Below, one piece after another: positions 1 to 8,115 of a stretch of DNA of 64,000 nt (positions are counted from its first letter, which is position 1; the number at the start of each line of letters is the position of its first letter). Made by a program: the position numbers and the translations under genes. The notes beneath the pieces are model-generated. The model did not search any database, had not been told where the DNA came from, and saw only the letters and a list, made by a program, of their open reading frames with translations. The DNA is from Euryhalocaulis caribicus (GTDB lineage Bacteria > Pseudomonadota > Alphaproteobacteria > Caulobacterales > Maricaulaceae), in NCBI RefSeq assembly GCF_000412185.1, contig NZ_ASJA01000007.1, positions 1 through 64,000 of the forward strand, written 5' to 3'.

Positions 1-68
1 AGGATTTCAGCCAGTTCACGCACGATTTGCGGATCGATCGGCTTTTTGGCGGTATCGTCAGAAGACAT
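1..68 (-). CDS. accB: Biotin carboxyl carrier protein of acetyl-CoA carboxylase, N-terminus only
   Basis: Only the first 22 codons lie in the window; the gene continues off the left edge. The peptide begins MSSDDTAKKPIDPQIVREL, which resembles the short N-terminal segment of alphaproteobacterial AccB. AccB carries the biotin of acetyl-CoA carboxylase in the first step of fatty acid synthesis. The ATG is at 66-68, 21 bases after the aroQ stop and on the same strand, and aroQ-accB-accC is a common alphaproteobacterial gene order. The biotinyl domain itself cannot be seen, so the call rests on the N-terminus and the neighbour. Confidence 0.75.
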   Translation of the reverse strand, partial: MSSDDTAKKPIDPQIVRELAEI

Positions 69-89
69 CGATAATCCCGTTATTGCGGG

Positions 90-533
90 TCAAGTTTTTG
101 CCGCTTCTGCAAGCGCGGCGTCTAACCCTAACAAATAGCTTAGCTGTCCAAAGCCGCTAATTGTTCCCTTCGCGGCGCTGGAAACGTAACTGTGAGCCCG
201 GAACGCCTCACGGGCGGCGGGTTGTGAAAGATGAACTTCGATGACCGGCGCGTCTATAGCCTTCACCGCATCATGAAGCGCCACGGAGGTATGGCCCAGA
301 CCTGCGGGATTTAAAACCACCGCGTCGGCGCGTTCGCCAGCCTCTTGCAGCCAGTCTATCAGTTCGCCTTCATGATTGGTCTGGCGGAATTCCAGTGTCG
401 CGCCCATGTCCTTTACATGCGTTTCGCAAGCGGAGCGCAGATCATCCAGCGTGCCGGAGCCGTAAAACTCCGGTTCGCGCTGCCCCAGCAGGTTCAAATT
501 GGGGCCATTGAGGATGTAGACAAGAACGGTCAT
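90..533 (-). CDS. aroQ: Type II 3-dehydroquinate dehydratase
   Basis: Converts 3-dehydroquinate to 3-dehydroshikimate in the shikimate pathway (cytoplasm). The 147 residues match the small class II enzyme. The [11 protein letters not shown] signature is at residues 9-19, the catalytic Tyr is Y24 in EFYG, and the conserved His sits in a GHTS segment near residue 80. The EVHLSQ motif near residue 100 has Gln where many homologues have Asn. It is first of an aroQ-accB pair on the minus strand and divergent from thiS, whose start is 75 bases away. pheA, which uses the chorismate this pathway makes, is far off at 55 kb. Confidence 0.95.
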   Translation of the reverse strand: MTVLVYILNGPNLNLLGQREPEFYGSGTLDDLRSACETHVKDMGATLEFRQTNHEGELIDWLQEAGERADAVVLNPAGLGHTSVALHDAVKAIDAPVIEVHLSQPAAREAFRAHSYVSSAAKGTISGFGQLSYLLGLDAALAEAAKT

Positions 534-607
534 CGGGCCGCCTTACAATGTGACTCGCACCGCTTTTATCCGGGGCGGGCCGCGGCGCCAACACGGAGCG
601 GGATGTA

Positions 608-808
608 ATGCAGATCATGCTGAACGGCGACAGCTCTGACGTGCCGGACGGGCTTAACGTTGAGGGACTCCTTGCGCACTTGGAAATTCCGCTGCGCAAG
701 GTAGCGGTTGAACGCAATCTGGAGATCGTTCCGAAGTCGCGTTACGCTGATACGTTGCTCCAGGCGGAGGACCGTATCGAGATTGTTCACTTCATCGGCG
801 GAGGCTGA
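608..808 (+). CDS. thiS: Sulfur carrier protein ThiS
   Basis: A ubiquitin-fold protein of 66 residues whose C-terminal Gly is made into a thiocarboxylate to give sulfur to the thiazole of thiamine. The C-terminus reads HFIGGG, ending in the required Gly-Gly. It lies 3 bases before thiG in the same direction, so the two are surely co-transcribed. The 74-base gap upstream is too short for a full TPP riboswitch aptamer, and neither the CTGAGA nor the ACCTGATC hallmark is present. No ThiF, ThiO, ThiH, ThiE or ThiC gene is in the window. Confidence 0.95.
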   Translation: MQIMLNGDSSDVPDGLNVEGLLAHLEIPLRKVAVERNLEIVPKSRYADTLLQAEDRIEIVHFIGGG

Positions 809-811
809 GCC

Positions 812-1609
812 ATGCCTGACGACGGCAAATCCATTTCGGAAGCGGATACGCTGCGTGTTGCAGGGCGGGAGTTCAATTCGCGCCTGATCATCGGAACCGG
901 GAAGTATGAAAGCTACGCCCAGAACGCCGACGCGCTGCGCGCATCGGGCGCGGAGATCATCACGGTCGCCGTGCGCCGGGTAAACCTGACCAATCCGGAC
1001 GAGCCGATGCTGGTCGATCATATCAGCCCGGACGATTACACATTCCTGCCCAACACGGCCGGTTGCTTCACGGGCGAGGACGCGGTGCGCACGCTGCGCC
1101 TGGCGCGCGAAGCCGGCGGCTGGGATTTGGTGAAGCTGGAAGTGCTTTCCGACCCCAAGCACCTCTACCCGGACATGGCGGAAACGTTGCGCGCGGCTGA
1201 GATGCTGATCAAGGACGGCTTCCAGGTGATGGTCTATTGTTCCGACGACCCGGTTTACGCGAAGAAGCTCGAAGAGATTGGCTGTTGCGCGATCATGCCA
1301 CTGGGCGCGCCGATCGGATCGGGGCTCGGCATCCAGAACCCGGTCAATATCAGGCTGATCGTGGAAGAGGCGAAGGTGCCTGTAATCGTGGATGCGGGCG
1401 TGGGCACGGCCTCCGACGCGGCCATCGCCATGGAACTGGGCTGTGACGGCGTTCTGATGAACACCGCCATCGCCGAGGCGAAAGAGCCCGTGCGCATGGC
1501 GCGCGCCATGAAGCACGCGGTCATTGCGGGGCGGGAAGCCTATCTGGCCGGACGCATGCCCAAAAAGAAATACGCGGATCCGTCCAGCCCGCTGGCCGGC
1601 CTGATCTGA
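812..1609 (+). CDS. thiG: Thiazole synthase
   Basis: Forms the thiazole phosphate of thiamine from 1-deoxyxylulose-5-phosphate, dehydroglycine and ThiS thiocarboxylate. The 265-residue TIM-barrel protein has the Schiff-base lysine K108 in WDLVKLEVL and a glycine-rich phosphate-binding segment ([11 protein letters not shown]) near residue 195. The start is ATG 3 bases after thiS. Its TGA stop abuts, without overlap, the stop of the convergent gene on the other strand (TGA|TCA at 1607-1612). Confidence 0.95.
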   Translation: MPDDGKSISEADTLRVAGREFNSRLIIGTGKYESYAQNADALRASGAEIITVAVRRVNLTNPDEPMLVDHISPDDYTFLPNTAGCFTGEDAVRTLRLAREAGGWDLVKLEVLSDPKHLYPDMAETLRAAEMLIKDGFQVMVYCSDDPVYAKKLEEIGCCAIMPLGAPIGSGLGIQNPVNIRLIVEEAKVPVIVDAGVGTASDAAIAMELGCDGVLMNTAIAEAKEPVRMARAMKHAVIAGREAYLAGRMPKKKYADPSSPLAGLI

Positions 1610-2353
1610 TCAGCTGCCGGACAGCTGGGATTCCAGCGCGTCTTCCAGCATCTCGATATTGGCGCCCGGGACCACCTGATCACCGATGACATAGAAGGGC
1701 GTGCCTTCAACGCCGATCTCGGCGGCCAGCACCATCGTGTCATTGATCAGATCGTCGACGTCCATGGACTCCATGTCGGCGCGCATCTGCTCGACATTGA
1801 CGCCAACGGATTCGGCGATTTCATCGATCCGCTCACTGGTCAGGCGGTCGGTCGCGCCCATGAGCGCGAAATGGAAAGCGGCGTATTTGTCCTGTTCGCG
1901 GGCGGCGTGGCTGGCCTTCATCGCCTCGACGGAGGTGCCGGTGGAGGATTCGCGAACCGGGAAATCACGAAAGACCACTTTGACGCGGTCATCATGGGCC
2001 TCCAGCGTTTCCTGAACCCAGCCGGCGGACAGGCGGCAGTAGGAGCAGTTATAATCGAAGAACTCGACGATCGTGACTTCCGGCGTTTCGGCGCCAAGCG
2101 TCGGGGCGCGGTCATCCAGCAGCCGGTCCTTGTTGGCCACGGCGGCCTTGCGAACGTCTTCCATCGCCTTGGCGTTCTCGCGGCGCTGAAGCTCGATTAG
2201 CGCGTCGCGAATGATTTCCGGATTTTCGAGGATATATTGCCGGACAACTTCCTGAACTTCGTCCTTGCTGGCCGGCGCGGATTGCTCGGCCTGTGAGCCG
2301 CAGGCGGCCACGAACCAGGCCGAAACGGCGAGTACGGCGATACGCTTCATCAT
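1610..2353 (-). CDS. DsbA-family thiol-disulfide lipoprotein
   Basis: A periplasmic thioredoxin-fold protein. The N-terminus is a lipoprotein signal (MKRIAVLAVSAWFVAAC), with the lipidated Cys about 17 residues in. A helical stretch follows (PEIIRDALIELQRRE), like the oligomerisation region of ScsC/Com1-type DsbA relatives. The active site is FFDYNCSYC (Cys pair near residues 102 and 105), with a cis-Pro loop GTPF near the C-terminus. I chose one of two adjacent ATGs (2353 or 2350) because a longer start would put a charged stretch before the signal. It is 66 bases downstream of the M48 protease on the same strand. Oxidase or isomerase activity cannot be told from sequence. Confidence 0.85.
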   Translation of the reverse strand: MMKRIAVLAVSAWFVAACGSQAEQSAPASKDEVQEVVRQYILENPEIIRDALIELQRRENAKAMEDVRKAAVANKDRLLDDRAPTLGAETPEVTIVEFFDYNCSYCRLSAGWVQETLEAHDDRVKVVFRDFPVRESSTGTSVEAMKASHAAREQDKYAAFHFALMGATDRLTSERIDEIAESVGVNVEQMRADMESMDVDDLINDTMVLAAEIGVEGTPFYVIGDQVVPGANIEMLEDALESQLSGS

Positions 2354-2419
2354 TGCAGTAGCTTTCCGGGTATCTGTTTTCATTGGGACGCCGCAATCAA
2401 AGCGGCGGATAGTGACGGC

Positions 2420-3769
2420 TCAGCGCCGGCGTTGTTCAGCCGCCGCGCGCAGCATCGGTTCGCTGACCGACAGGATATCGCTGGCCCGGCGCCAGTCCAG
2501 CGTGCCAGTTTCCAGCCCTTCCTTGGCGCGGTGAGCAAACATGGCGGCGCGGCGCAAATCGCCCGAGGCAAAGGATTGCTCGGCGACCGCCAGCTGCGCC
2601 AGACTGGTCTTTCCCTGCGCGTTATAGGCCAGCGAAAGCTGGTACCAGGCGTAGCTGTTATCGTGTTCGGCGCGCAGCGACTTCTTGAGCAGGCCGATGG
2701 CTTCCTCGATCTCGTCATCTTCGCCGTGCCGGATAAGCGACTGCGCCAGTCCGACCTCGAGAAGCGGCTGATCTGGCTCCAGCTCCACGGATTTACGGTA
2801 GGGCTCAATGGCCAGATCCGCCTTTCCGCTCTCGAAATACATTTGCCCCTTCAGCTCGTGAAAGTAGGGATAGTCGGGATCAGACTGGATCAGGGAATCG
2901 ACTTCCTCCACAGCCTTGTCCAGCGCGCCTGAGCGGTAGAGCGCAACAGCCCGGGCATAGCGCGCGGGCATGGAGTCATCATCGCGCTTATAGACGCGGA
3001 AAACGCGCTGCGGCGTTTCAAGAAACCCGTAAATCTTGCCCTGAACCAGTTGCAGTCGCGCGATCTCTTCCGGGCTGTCGCGATAGTCGCGGAAGTCGGA
3101 TTCGCTGATCTTCTTGCGCAGCGCCGCGATCCGCGCGGAGGAGAGGGGATGAGTGCGGAAATAGGGGGACTGCTGGCGTTCGGCCAGCACTTCCTCATGA
3201 CGGAACCGCTCGAAAAACCCGACTATGCCTTCCGGTGAGATGCCGGCGGTTTCCATGAACTCAATGGCGGCCTGGTCGGCGTTTGATTCCTGCACCCTTG
3301 TATGAGTCATGAAATTGAGGGCGGCGAATTGCTGGCTGGAGGCCATCACCGCGGCGCCCGCGTCAGGCGCGCCCGCCAGAACGGCCAGCAACCCGACCCC
3401 CATGGTCAGGAACATGGTGGTCATCGCCTGGCTCTGGGCCTCGCCCATGCGCAGCAGGTGACCGCCGGAAATATGGCCGGTTTCATGCGCCATCACGCCC
3501 TGAAGCTGATTAGGCGTATCGGCTTCCAGAATGATCCCGGTATTCAGAAATACGTTCTGACCGCGCGTGACAAAGGCGTTCATCGAGTTATCGGCGACGA
3601 TATAGATGCCGATATCTTCGCTACGCAGACCGGCGGCCCGGAACAGCGGGTCGCCATAGTCGTACAGCATCGCCTCGATTTCCGCGTCGCGGATCAGCGA
3701 TTGCGCGTGCGCCGGCGCGGCGACCATCACAACAAGACAGGAAATCAGGGCTATTGAAGCGCGTATCAT
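2420..3769 (-). CDS. Periplasmic M48 metalloprotease with TPR repeats (BepA/YfgC-like)
   Basis: A secreted zinc protease and chaperone of the outer-membrane assembly quality-control type. The start at 3769 gives a clean Sec signal (MIRASIALISCLVVMVAAPAHA). HETGH at residues 95-99 supplies two zinc ligands and the catalytic Glu; E161 in ESNAD is the third ligand. Tetratricopeptide-like helices fill about residues 250-449. In E. coli, BepA degrades or rescues stalled LptD, whose maturation needs DsbA-made disulfides. A DsbA-like lipoprotein gene follows here on the same strand, which fits a shared envelope role (inference). The longer open frame to 3832 would bury the signal peptide. Confidence 0.9.
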   Translation of the reverse strand: MIRASIALISCLVVMVAAPAHAQSLIRDAEIEAMLYDYGDPLFRAAGLRSEDIGIYIVADNSMNAFVTRGQNVFLNTGIILEADTPNQLQGVMAHETGHISGGHLLRMGEAQSQAMTTMFLTMGVGLLAVLAGAPDAGAAVMASSQQFAALNFMTHTRVQESNADQAAIEFMETAGISPEGIVGFFERFRHEEVLAERQQSPYFRTHPLSSARIAALRKKISESDFRDYRDSPEEIARLQLVQGKIYGFLETPQRVFRVYKRDDDSMPARYARAVALYRSGALDKAVEEVDSLIQSDPDYPYFHELKGQMYFESGKADLAIEPYRKSVELEPDQPLLEVGLAQSLIRHGEDDEIEEAIGLLKKSLRAEHDNSYAWYQLSLAYNAQGKTSLAQLAVAEQSFASGDLRRAAMFAHRAKEGLETGTLDWRRASDILSVSEPMLRAAAEQRRR

Positions 3770-3850
3770 AAGCGTCCCAAGTCTTAAGTCCCCCGACACC
3801 ATTATCGTAGCGAAGCGCCGATCACACGCCAATCACGGTTTCAGGCGCGC

Positions 3851-6361
3851 TCAGCGTTGCCACCAGCCCCGGCGGCGCGGCTTGCTCTCGGCCTCATCGC
3901 CGCCAACGGATTCCGTTTCCTTCTTGTCGTCCTTTGCGGACGCCTTGCCGGAAGACGCATCTGTTGAAGCTTTTTCCGTTTCCGGTTCGGCCTTCGGCTT
4001 GCGGCGCGAGCGCGGCTTGGGTTTGGGCTTCTCCGTCTGTTCCTGCTTGGGTTCCGGGAAGTCTATAACCTCGGCCTCGGTCGCAGCGGCTTCTGGTGGC
4101 TCCCCGCCGGATTTGCCCAGCTCTTCCGGCGAAACCGGTTCGGCCGGGGCATCCCCTGAAATCGGCTCGACAATTTCCAGCCCGCTCGGCTTGTCCGCCG
4201 GTTCGGTCTTTTTGGCGCGGCTCCGGCGCGGCCGTTTGGGCTTCTCGTTTTGCGCCGCATCGTCGGATTTTTCAGGTTCGGACGATTTGTCGTCGTCTGA
4301 CTTGCGGGCCGCGACCTCTTCGGACTTTTCGTCGTCCTTCTGCGCGCCATCCTCTCCCGATTGCTCGGAATTCTGGTTCGAACCACCCCGGCGTCCGCGG
4401 CCGCCCCGGCGTCCGCGACGGCGGCGGCGCTTGGGCTTGTCCGATTTATCTTCACCGGAATCATCCGCAGATGCATCCGACTCGTCGGAATCCTCTTCGG
4501 AGGATTCGTCATCCGATTTCGGCGTGTCATTGGCTGCATCAGACTGTCTGGATGAATCACCGGAAGAGGATGATCCGCCGCGTCCGCCGCGACGGCGGCG
4601 CTTGCGGCGCGGCTTGTCGCTTTGCTCTTCCTGTTCTTCCTCCGCTTCCGGCTCGTCTTCCTCGGCGGTTTCAGGATCGGGCGCTTCCGCCTCGATGGCT
4701 TTTTCAGCCTGTACGCGCGCCTGACCGACTTCCGCCTTCTCTTTCGCCGTCAGCTCTTCAAGCTGTTCGATATTCATCTCGGGCGGGGTGAGGGACGGAT
4801 CGACCTCGATAACGACGCTCATGCCGAAGCGATCTTCCAGCGCCTGAAGCTGATTGCGTTTCTCGTTCAGCAGATACATGGCGACTTCGGACGGCGCGCT
4901 GACGCGGACCCGGCGCGAACGTTCGCGCACGGCCTCTTCCTCCAGCTGACGCAGAGCGTGCAGGGCGGCGGACCGGATCGAGCGGGTGAAGCCCAGCCCG
5001 TTACAGGTCGGGCAGGCGCGGGTGGAGCCTTCCAGAAGGCTGGCTCGGCGGCGCTGACGCGACATTTCCAGCAGGCCGAATTGCGAGATTCGTCCCACCT
5101 GCACGCGGGCGCGATCGGCTTTCAGCGCGTCCTTGAGGCGTTTTTCGACGGCCCGGTTGTTCTTGTTCTCCTCCATATCGATGAAGTCGATCACGATGAG
5201 GCCGGCGAGGTCGCGCATCCGCATCTGGCGGCAGGCTTCTTCGGCCGCTTCCAGATTGGTCTTGAGGGCCGTCGCCTCGATATTCCGCTCCTTGGTGGCG
5301 CGGCCCGAGTTCACGTCGACGGCGACCAGCGCCTCGGTCGTGTTGATAACCAGGTATCCGCCCGATTTCAGCTGGACGACCGGATTATAGATCTGGTCGA
5401 TCTGCGTCTCCATCTGGTGACGCTGGAACAGCGGAATCTTGTCGCGATAGGGCTGAACCTTCTTGGCGTGAGAGGGCATCAGCACGCGCATGAAATCTTT
5501 GGCCTGCTTATAGGCCTCGTCGCCCTCGACCAGGACATCCTCGATATCCTTGTCATAGAGGTCGCGGATGGAGCGTTTCACGAGATTGCCTTCCTCGTGA
5601 ACCAGCACAGGCGCGGTGGATTTCAGCGTCTGTTCGCGGATTTTTTCCCACAGCCGCAACAGATAATCATAGTCGCGCTTGATCTCCGCCTTGGTGCGCT
5701 TGGCGCCGGCGGTGCGGATGATCAGGCCCATGCCGTTCGGCACGTTGAGGTCGGAAATGATGCCTTTCAGACGCTTGCGGTCCGTCGCGCTGGCGATCTT
5801 GCGGGAAATCCCGCCGCCGCGGCTGGTATTGGGCATCAGCACGCAATAGCGACCGGCCAGCGACAGATAGGTCGTCAACGCCGCGCCTTTATTGCCGCGC
5901 TCTTCCTTGACCACCTGCACCAGCATGATCTGGCGGCGCTTGATGACTTCCTGGATCTTGTAGCGGCGCATGGCGCGCTTGCGGCGGCGCTCGAGCTGCT
6001 CTTCGACGATTTCCTCGTCGTCGTCCTCGGCGTCCTCGGACGCAGCGGCGTCGACCTCGTCCGCCTCGTCGTTGTCGGCGGCCTCTTCCTCGATCAGTTT
6101 CTGCCGATCCTCATAGGGGATCTGGTAGTAATCGGGGTGAATTTCGTTGAAGGCGAGGAAGCCGTGCCGGTTTCCGCCATAATCGACAAACGCCGCCTGC
6201 AGCGAGGGTTCAACCCTCGTCACCTTGGCGAGATAGATATTTCCGCGAAGTTGTCGTTTAGCGTCCGATTCGTAGTCAAATTCCTCGAGGCGGTTCCCAT
6301 CCGACACCGCGACCCGGGTTTCCTCCGGGTGCGCTGCGTCGATCAGCATTTTCTTGGCCAT
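3851..6361 (-). CDS. rne: Ribonuclease E
   Basis: Main endoribonuclease of mRNA decay and rRNA/tRNA processing, and scaffold of the degradosome. The start at 6361 gives MAKKMLIDAAHPEETRVAV, the standard N-terminus. The S1 domain (about 35-165) is split by an acidic insert (about 92-125, mostly D, E and A), as is usual in alphaproteobacteria. Catalytic aspartates are D349 (VDVNSGR) and D392 (IDFIDME). The Zn-link CPTC is at 450-453. From about residue 540 the protein is low-complexity: acidic runs alternate with Arg-rich blocks (RRRRRGRRGGRGRRGG type) that suit RNA and partner binding. 836 residues. Confidence 0.97.
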   Translation of the reverse strand: MAKKMLIDAAHPEETRVAVSDGNRLEEFDYESDAKRQLRGNIYLAKVTRVEPSLQAAFVDYGGNRHGFLAFNEIHPDYYQIPYEDRQKLIEEEAADNDEADEVDAAASEDAEDDDEEIVEEQLERRRKRAMRRYKIQEVIKRRQIMLVQVVKEERGNKGAALTTYLSLAGRYCVLMPNTSRGGGISRKIASATDRKRLKGIISDLNVPNGMGLIIRTAGAKRTKAEIKRDYDYLLRLWEKIREQTLKSTAPVLVHEEGNLVKRSIRDLYDKDIEDVLVEGDEAYKQAKDFMRVLMPSHAKKVQPYRDKIPLFQRHQMETQIDQIYNPVVQLKSGGYLVINTTEALVAVDVNSGRATKERNIEATALKTNLEAAEEACRQMRMRDLAGLIVIDFIDMEENKNNRAVEKRLKDALKADRARVQVGRISQFGLLEMSRQRRRASLLEGSTRACPTCNGLGFTRSIRSAALHALRQLEEEAVRERSRRVRVSAPSEVAMYLLNEKRNQLQALEDRFGMSVVIEVDPSLTPPEMNIEQLEELTAKEKAEVGQARVQAEKAIEAEAPDPETAEEDEPEAEEEQEEQSDKPRRKRRRRGGRGGSSSSGDSSRQSDAANDTPKSDDESSEEDSDESDASADDSGEDKSDKPKRRRRRGRRGGRGRRGGSNQNSEQSGEDGAQKDDEKSEEVAARKSDDDKSSEPEKSDDAAQNEKPKRPRRSRAKKTEPADKPSGLEIVEPISGDAPAEPVSPEELGKSGGEPPEAAATEAEVIDFPEPKQEQTEKPKPKPRSRRKPKAEPETEKASTDASSGKASAKDDKKETESVGGDEAESKPRRRGWWQR

Positions 6362-6805
6362 GTAGCGGATCTCCTGGTCCGCCGGCGCGAGACATAACAA
6401 GCGCGGGCGAACGGTGTGCAATCGCGCCCGGGCCGGGAGCATCCCTGCGATTAAGCATTTCGATGTTCAAAGCGGCGGGGCGCATGAGTGATTCCTAAAA
6501 GTCTGACCGCAGCGGGCTGCGGCCGGTGCGAGAAGCTCTTGAAAACTCTGGGCGCGCGAATAGGCATGCGGCGCTCATCAGAGCCAGGAGCCGGTATCTC
6601 TGGCGAGGAGGTCAAAGACGGGCGTCTGGTCGGATAAACCGGCTCGACGCGACGCCGTTGAAAAGCTCCCTCACACGTCGCAATCTGCATCAAATTCACA
6701 GAAATGCAAAGCTGCGCGTCTGTTGGAGTTCATCAACCTCGCGTTCAGCATATGGGTATAAACTCTGGCGTTTCATGCTTCTGAAGATCCGGGTTCGTGC
6801 TGCAA
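6362..6805. other. Divergent rne/amiC intergenic region
   Basis: About 440 bases without a convincing gene, between the rne start (minus) and the amiC start (plus). It should hold both promoters and the rne 5' leader; in E. coli the rne leader mediates autoregulation. Visible elements: a perfect inverted repeat CCGCAG-CGGG-CTGCGG at 6507-6522 that could fold in the rne leader (followed on the minus strand by a short CTTTT), and TATAAA at 6757-6762 as a possible -10 for amiC. No good -35 match stands beside the latter. Open frames crossing the region lack support. Confidence 0.5.
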
Positions 6806-8017
6806 ATGATGCCAACGGCCAAAAAATGCCTTGCCGCGCTGATGTTCTGCCTGCTGGCGGTAACGGGCGCCAGCGCAGGCCAGATCACCGATATCCGTTA
6901 TGGCGACTTCGACGGCTATACGCGGATCGTCATCGAATCGGACTCTGCGCTGGACTACAGCATTTTCACACTGGCGGAGCAGGGGATGCGGGTTGTCGTG
7001 GACCTGCCGCATGTAAAATGGGCGGGGCCGGCGCAACAGATTGGTGAAAACCAGTTGCGCATCGCCGGCCACGGTCCGATTCGGCAGGCGCGCTTTGGCC
7101 ACTACACCGCCGACACGTCCCGGGTCGTCTTCGATCTGGATCAGCCGCTGACCGTGGAGCAGCATTTCTACATGGCGCCGGCCGCTGCGGGCGGATCACA
7201 TCGCCTGGTGTTCGATCTGCGCCAGACCAATTTTCAGGTTTTTGCTGAAGCGGCGGGCTTCCCCGAAGACGGAGAGGTTGCGCAGGGCAGCCGCGGGGAA
7301 ATCGCGCAGAACGCGGTGTTCCGGGAATCCTCCACCCGCCGGATTGTTGTGGACGCCGGGCACGGCGGCAAGGACCCCGGCGCGATCGGCATTACCGGAA
7401 AGCGCGAGAAAGACGTCAATTTCGCCGCATCGCTGGCCCTGAAAGAGGCGCTCGAGGCGCTGGGCGATTACGAGGTGATCCTCACCCGCTCCACCGATAT
7501 CTATCTGGACCATGATCTTCGCGTTCAGGTGGCCCGTGAGGGGGGCGCAGACCTGTTTATCTCCCTGCACGCCGATTCGATTGGCAAGCCGGACGTCCGC
7601 GGAGCGTCGGTCTATACGCTGTCCAAACGCGGCACCGCGCGCGCCAAGCAGAAAGTGCTCGATAATAACTGGGTCATGGACGTCACGCTGGCCGGGCGCG
7701 ATCCCGATGTCAGCGGCATTCTGGTGGACCTGGCCCAGCGTGAGACGAAGAACCAGTCGGCCGCATTCGCCGAAATTCTGACCGGAAGGCTGCCCGAGGC
7801 CGGCCCGGTTCTGCGCAATACGCACCGGGAAGCGAATCTGTACGTTCTGCTGGCTCCTGACGTGCCGGCGGTGCTGCTGGAAATGGGCTTCATGTCCAAT
7901 CGCGGCGATGAAGCCAATCTCAGCACTCCGTCCTATCGCGAAGGGCTGGCCCGGACCGTCGCCAGCGCGATCGACGACTATTTCGAACAGCGCGAAAGAC
8001 TCTTCGCCGCCCGTTGA
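6806..8017 (+). CDS. amiC: N-acetylmuramoyl-L-alanine amidase with AMIN domain
   Basis: Periplasmic zinc amidase that cleaves the peptide stem from MurNAc and splits septal peptidoglycan during cell separation. The ATG at 6806 gives a signal peptide ending GASAG; a GTG at 6797 is also possible. An AMIN domain (about 25-130) targets the septum. The Amidase_3 domain begins near 179 with RIVVDAGHGGKDPG (zinc ligand H186); further ligands are E201 in KREKD and the His of ISLHADS, and the catalytic Glu is in LLEMGFMSN. PBP1A follows 98 bases downstream, so peptidoglycan cleavage and synthesis sit side by side. Confidence 0.92.
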   Translation: MMPTAKKCLAALMFCLLAVTGASAGQITDIRYGDFDGYTRIVIESDSALDYSIFTLAEQGMRVVVDLPHVKWAGPAQQIGENQLRIAGHGPIRQARFGHYTADTSRVVFDLDQPLTVEQHFYMAPAAAGGSHRLVFDLRQTNFQVFAEAAGFPEDGEVAQGSRGEIAQNAVFRESSTRRIVVDAGHGGKDPGAIGITGKREKDVNFAASLALKEALEALGDYEVILTRSTDIYLDHDLRVQVAREGGADLFISLHADSIGKPDVRGASVYTLSKRGTARAKQKVLDNNWVMDVTLAGRDPDVSGILVDLAQRETKNQSAAFAEILTGRLPEAGPVLRNTHREANLYVLLAPDVPAVLLEMGFMSNRGDEANLSTPSYREGLARTVASAIDDYFEQRERLFAAR

Positions 8018-8115
8018 TTTTGGCTGTCTGTAACTGACCGCCAGACGTATCAATTGACCGCCCGACTCCTTATTATCGCCTCAAAATGCGGCGACATGCG
8101 CTTGCGGAGCGGGAT

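Noticed and set aside
534-607. TPP riboswitch upstream of thiS
   Set aside because: The gap is only 74 bases and lacks the conserved CTGAGA and ACCTGATC elements.
4622-6397. A 591-codon plus-strand frame opposite rne
   Set aside because: Shadow of rne; no domain seen.
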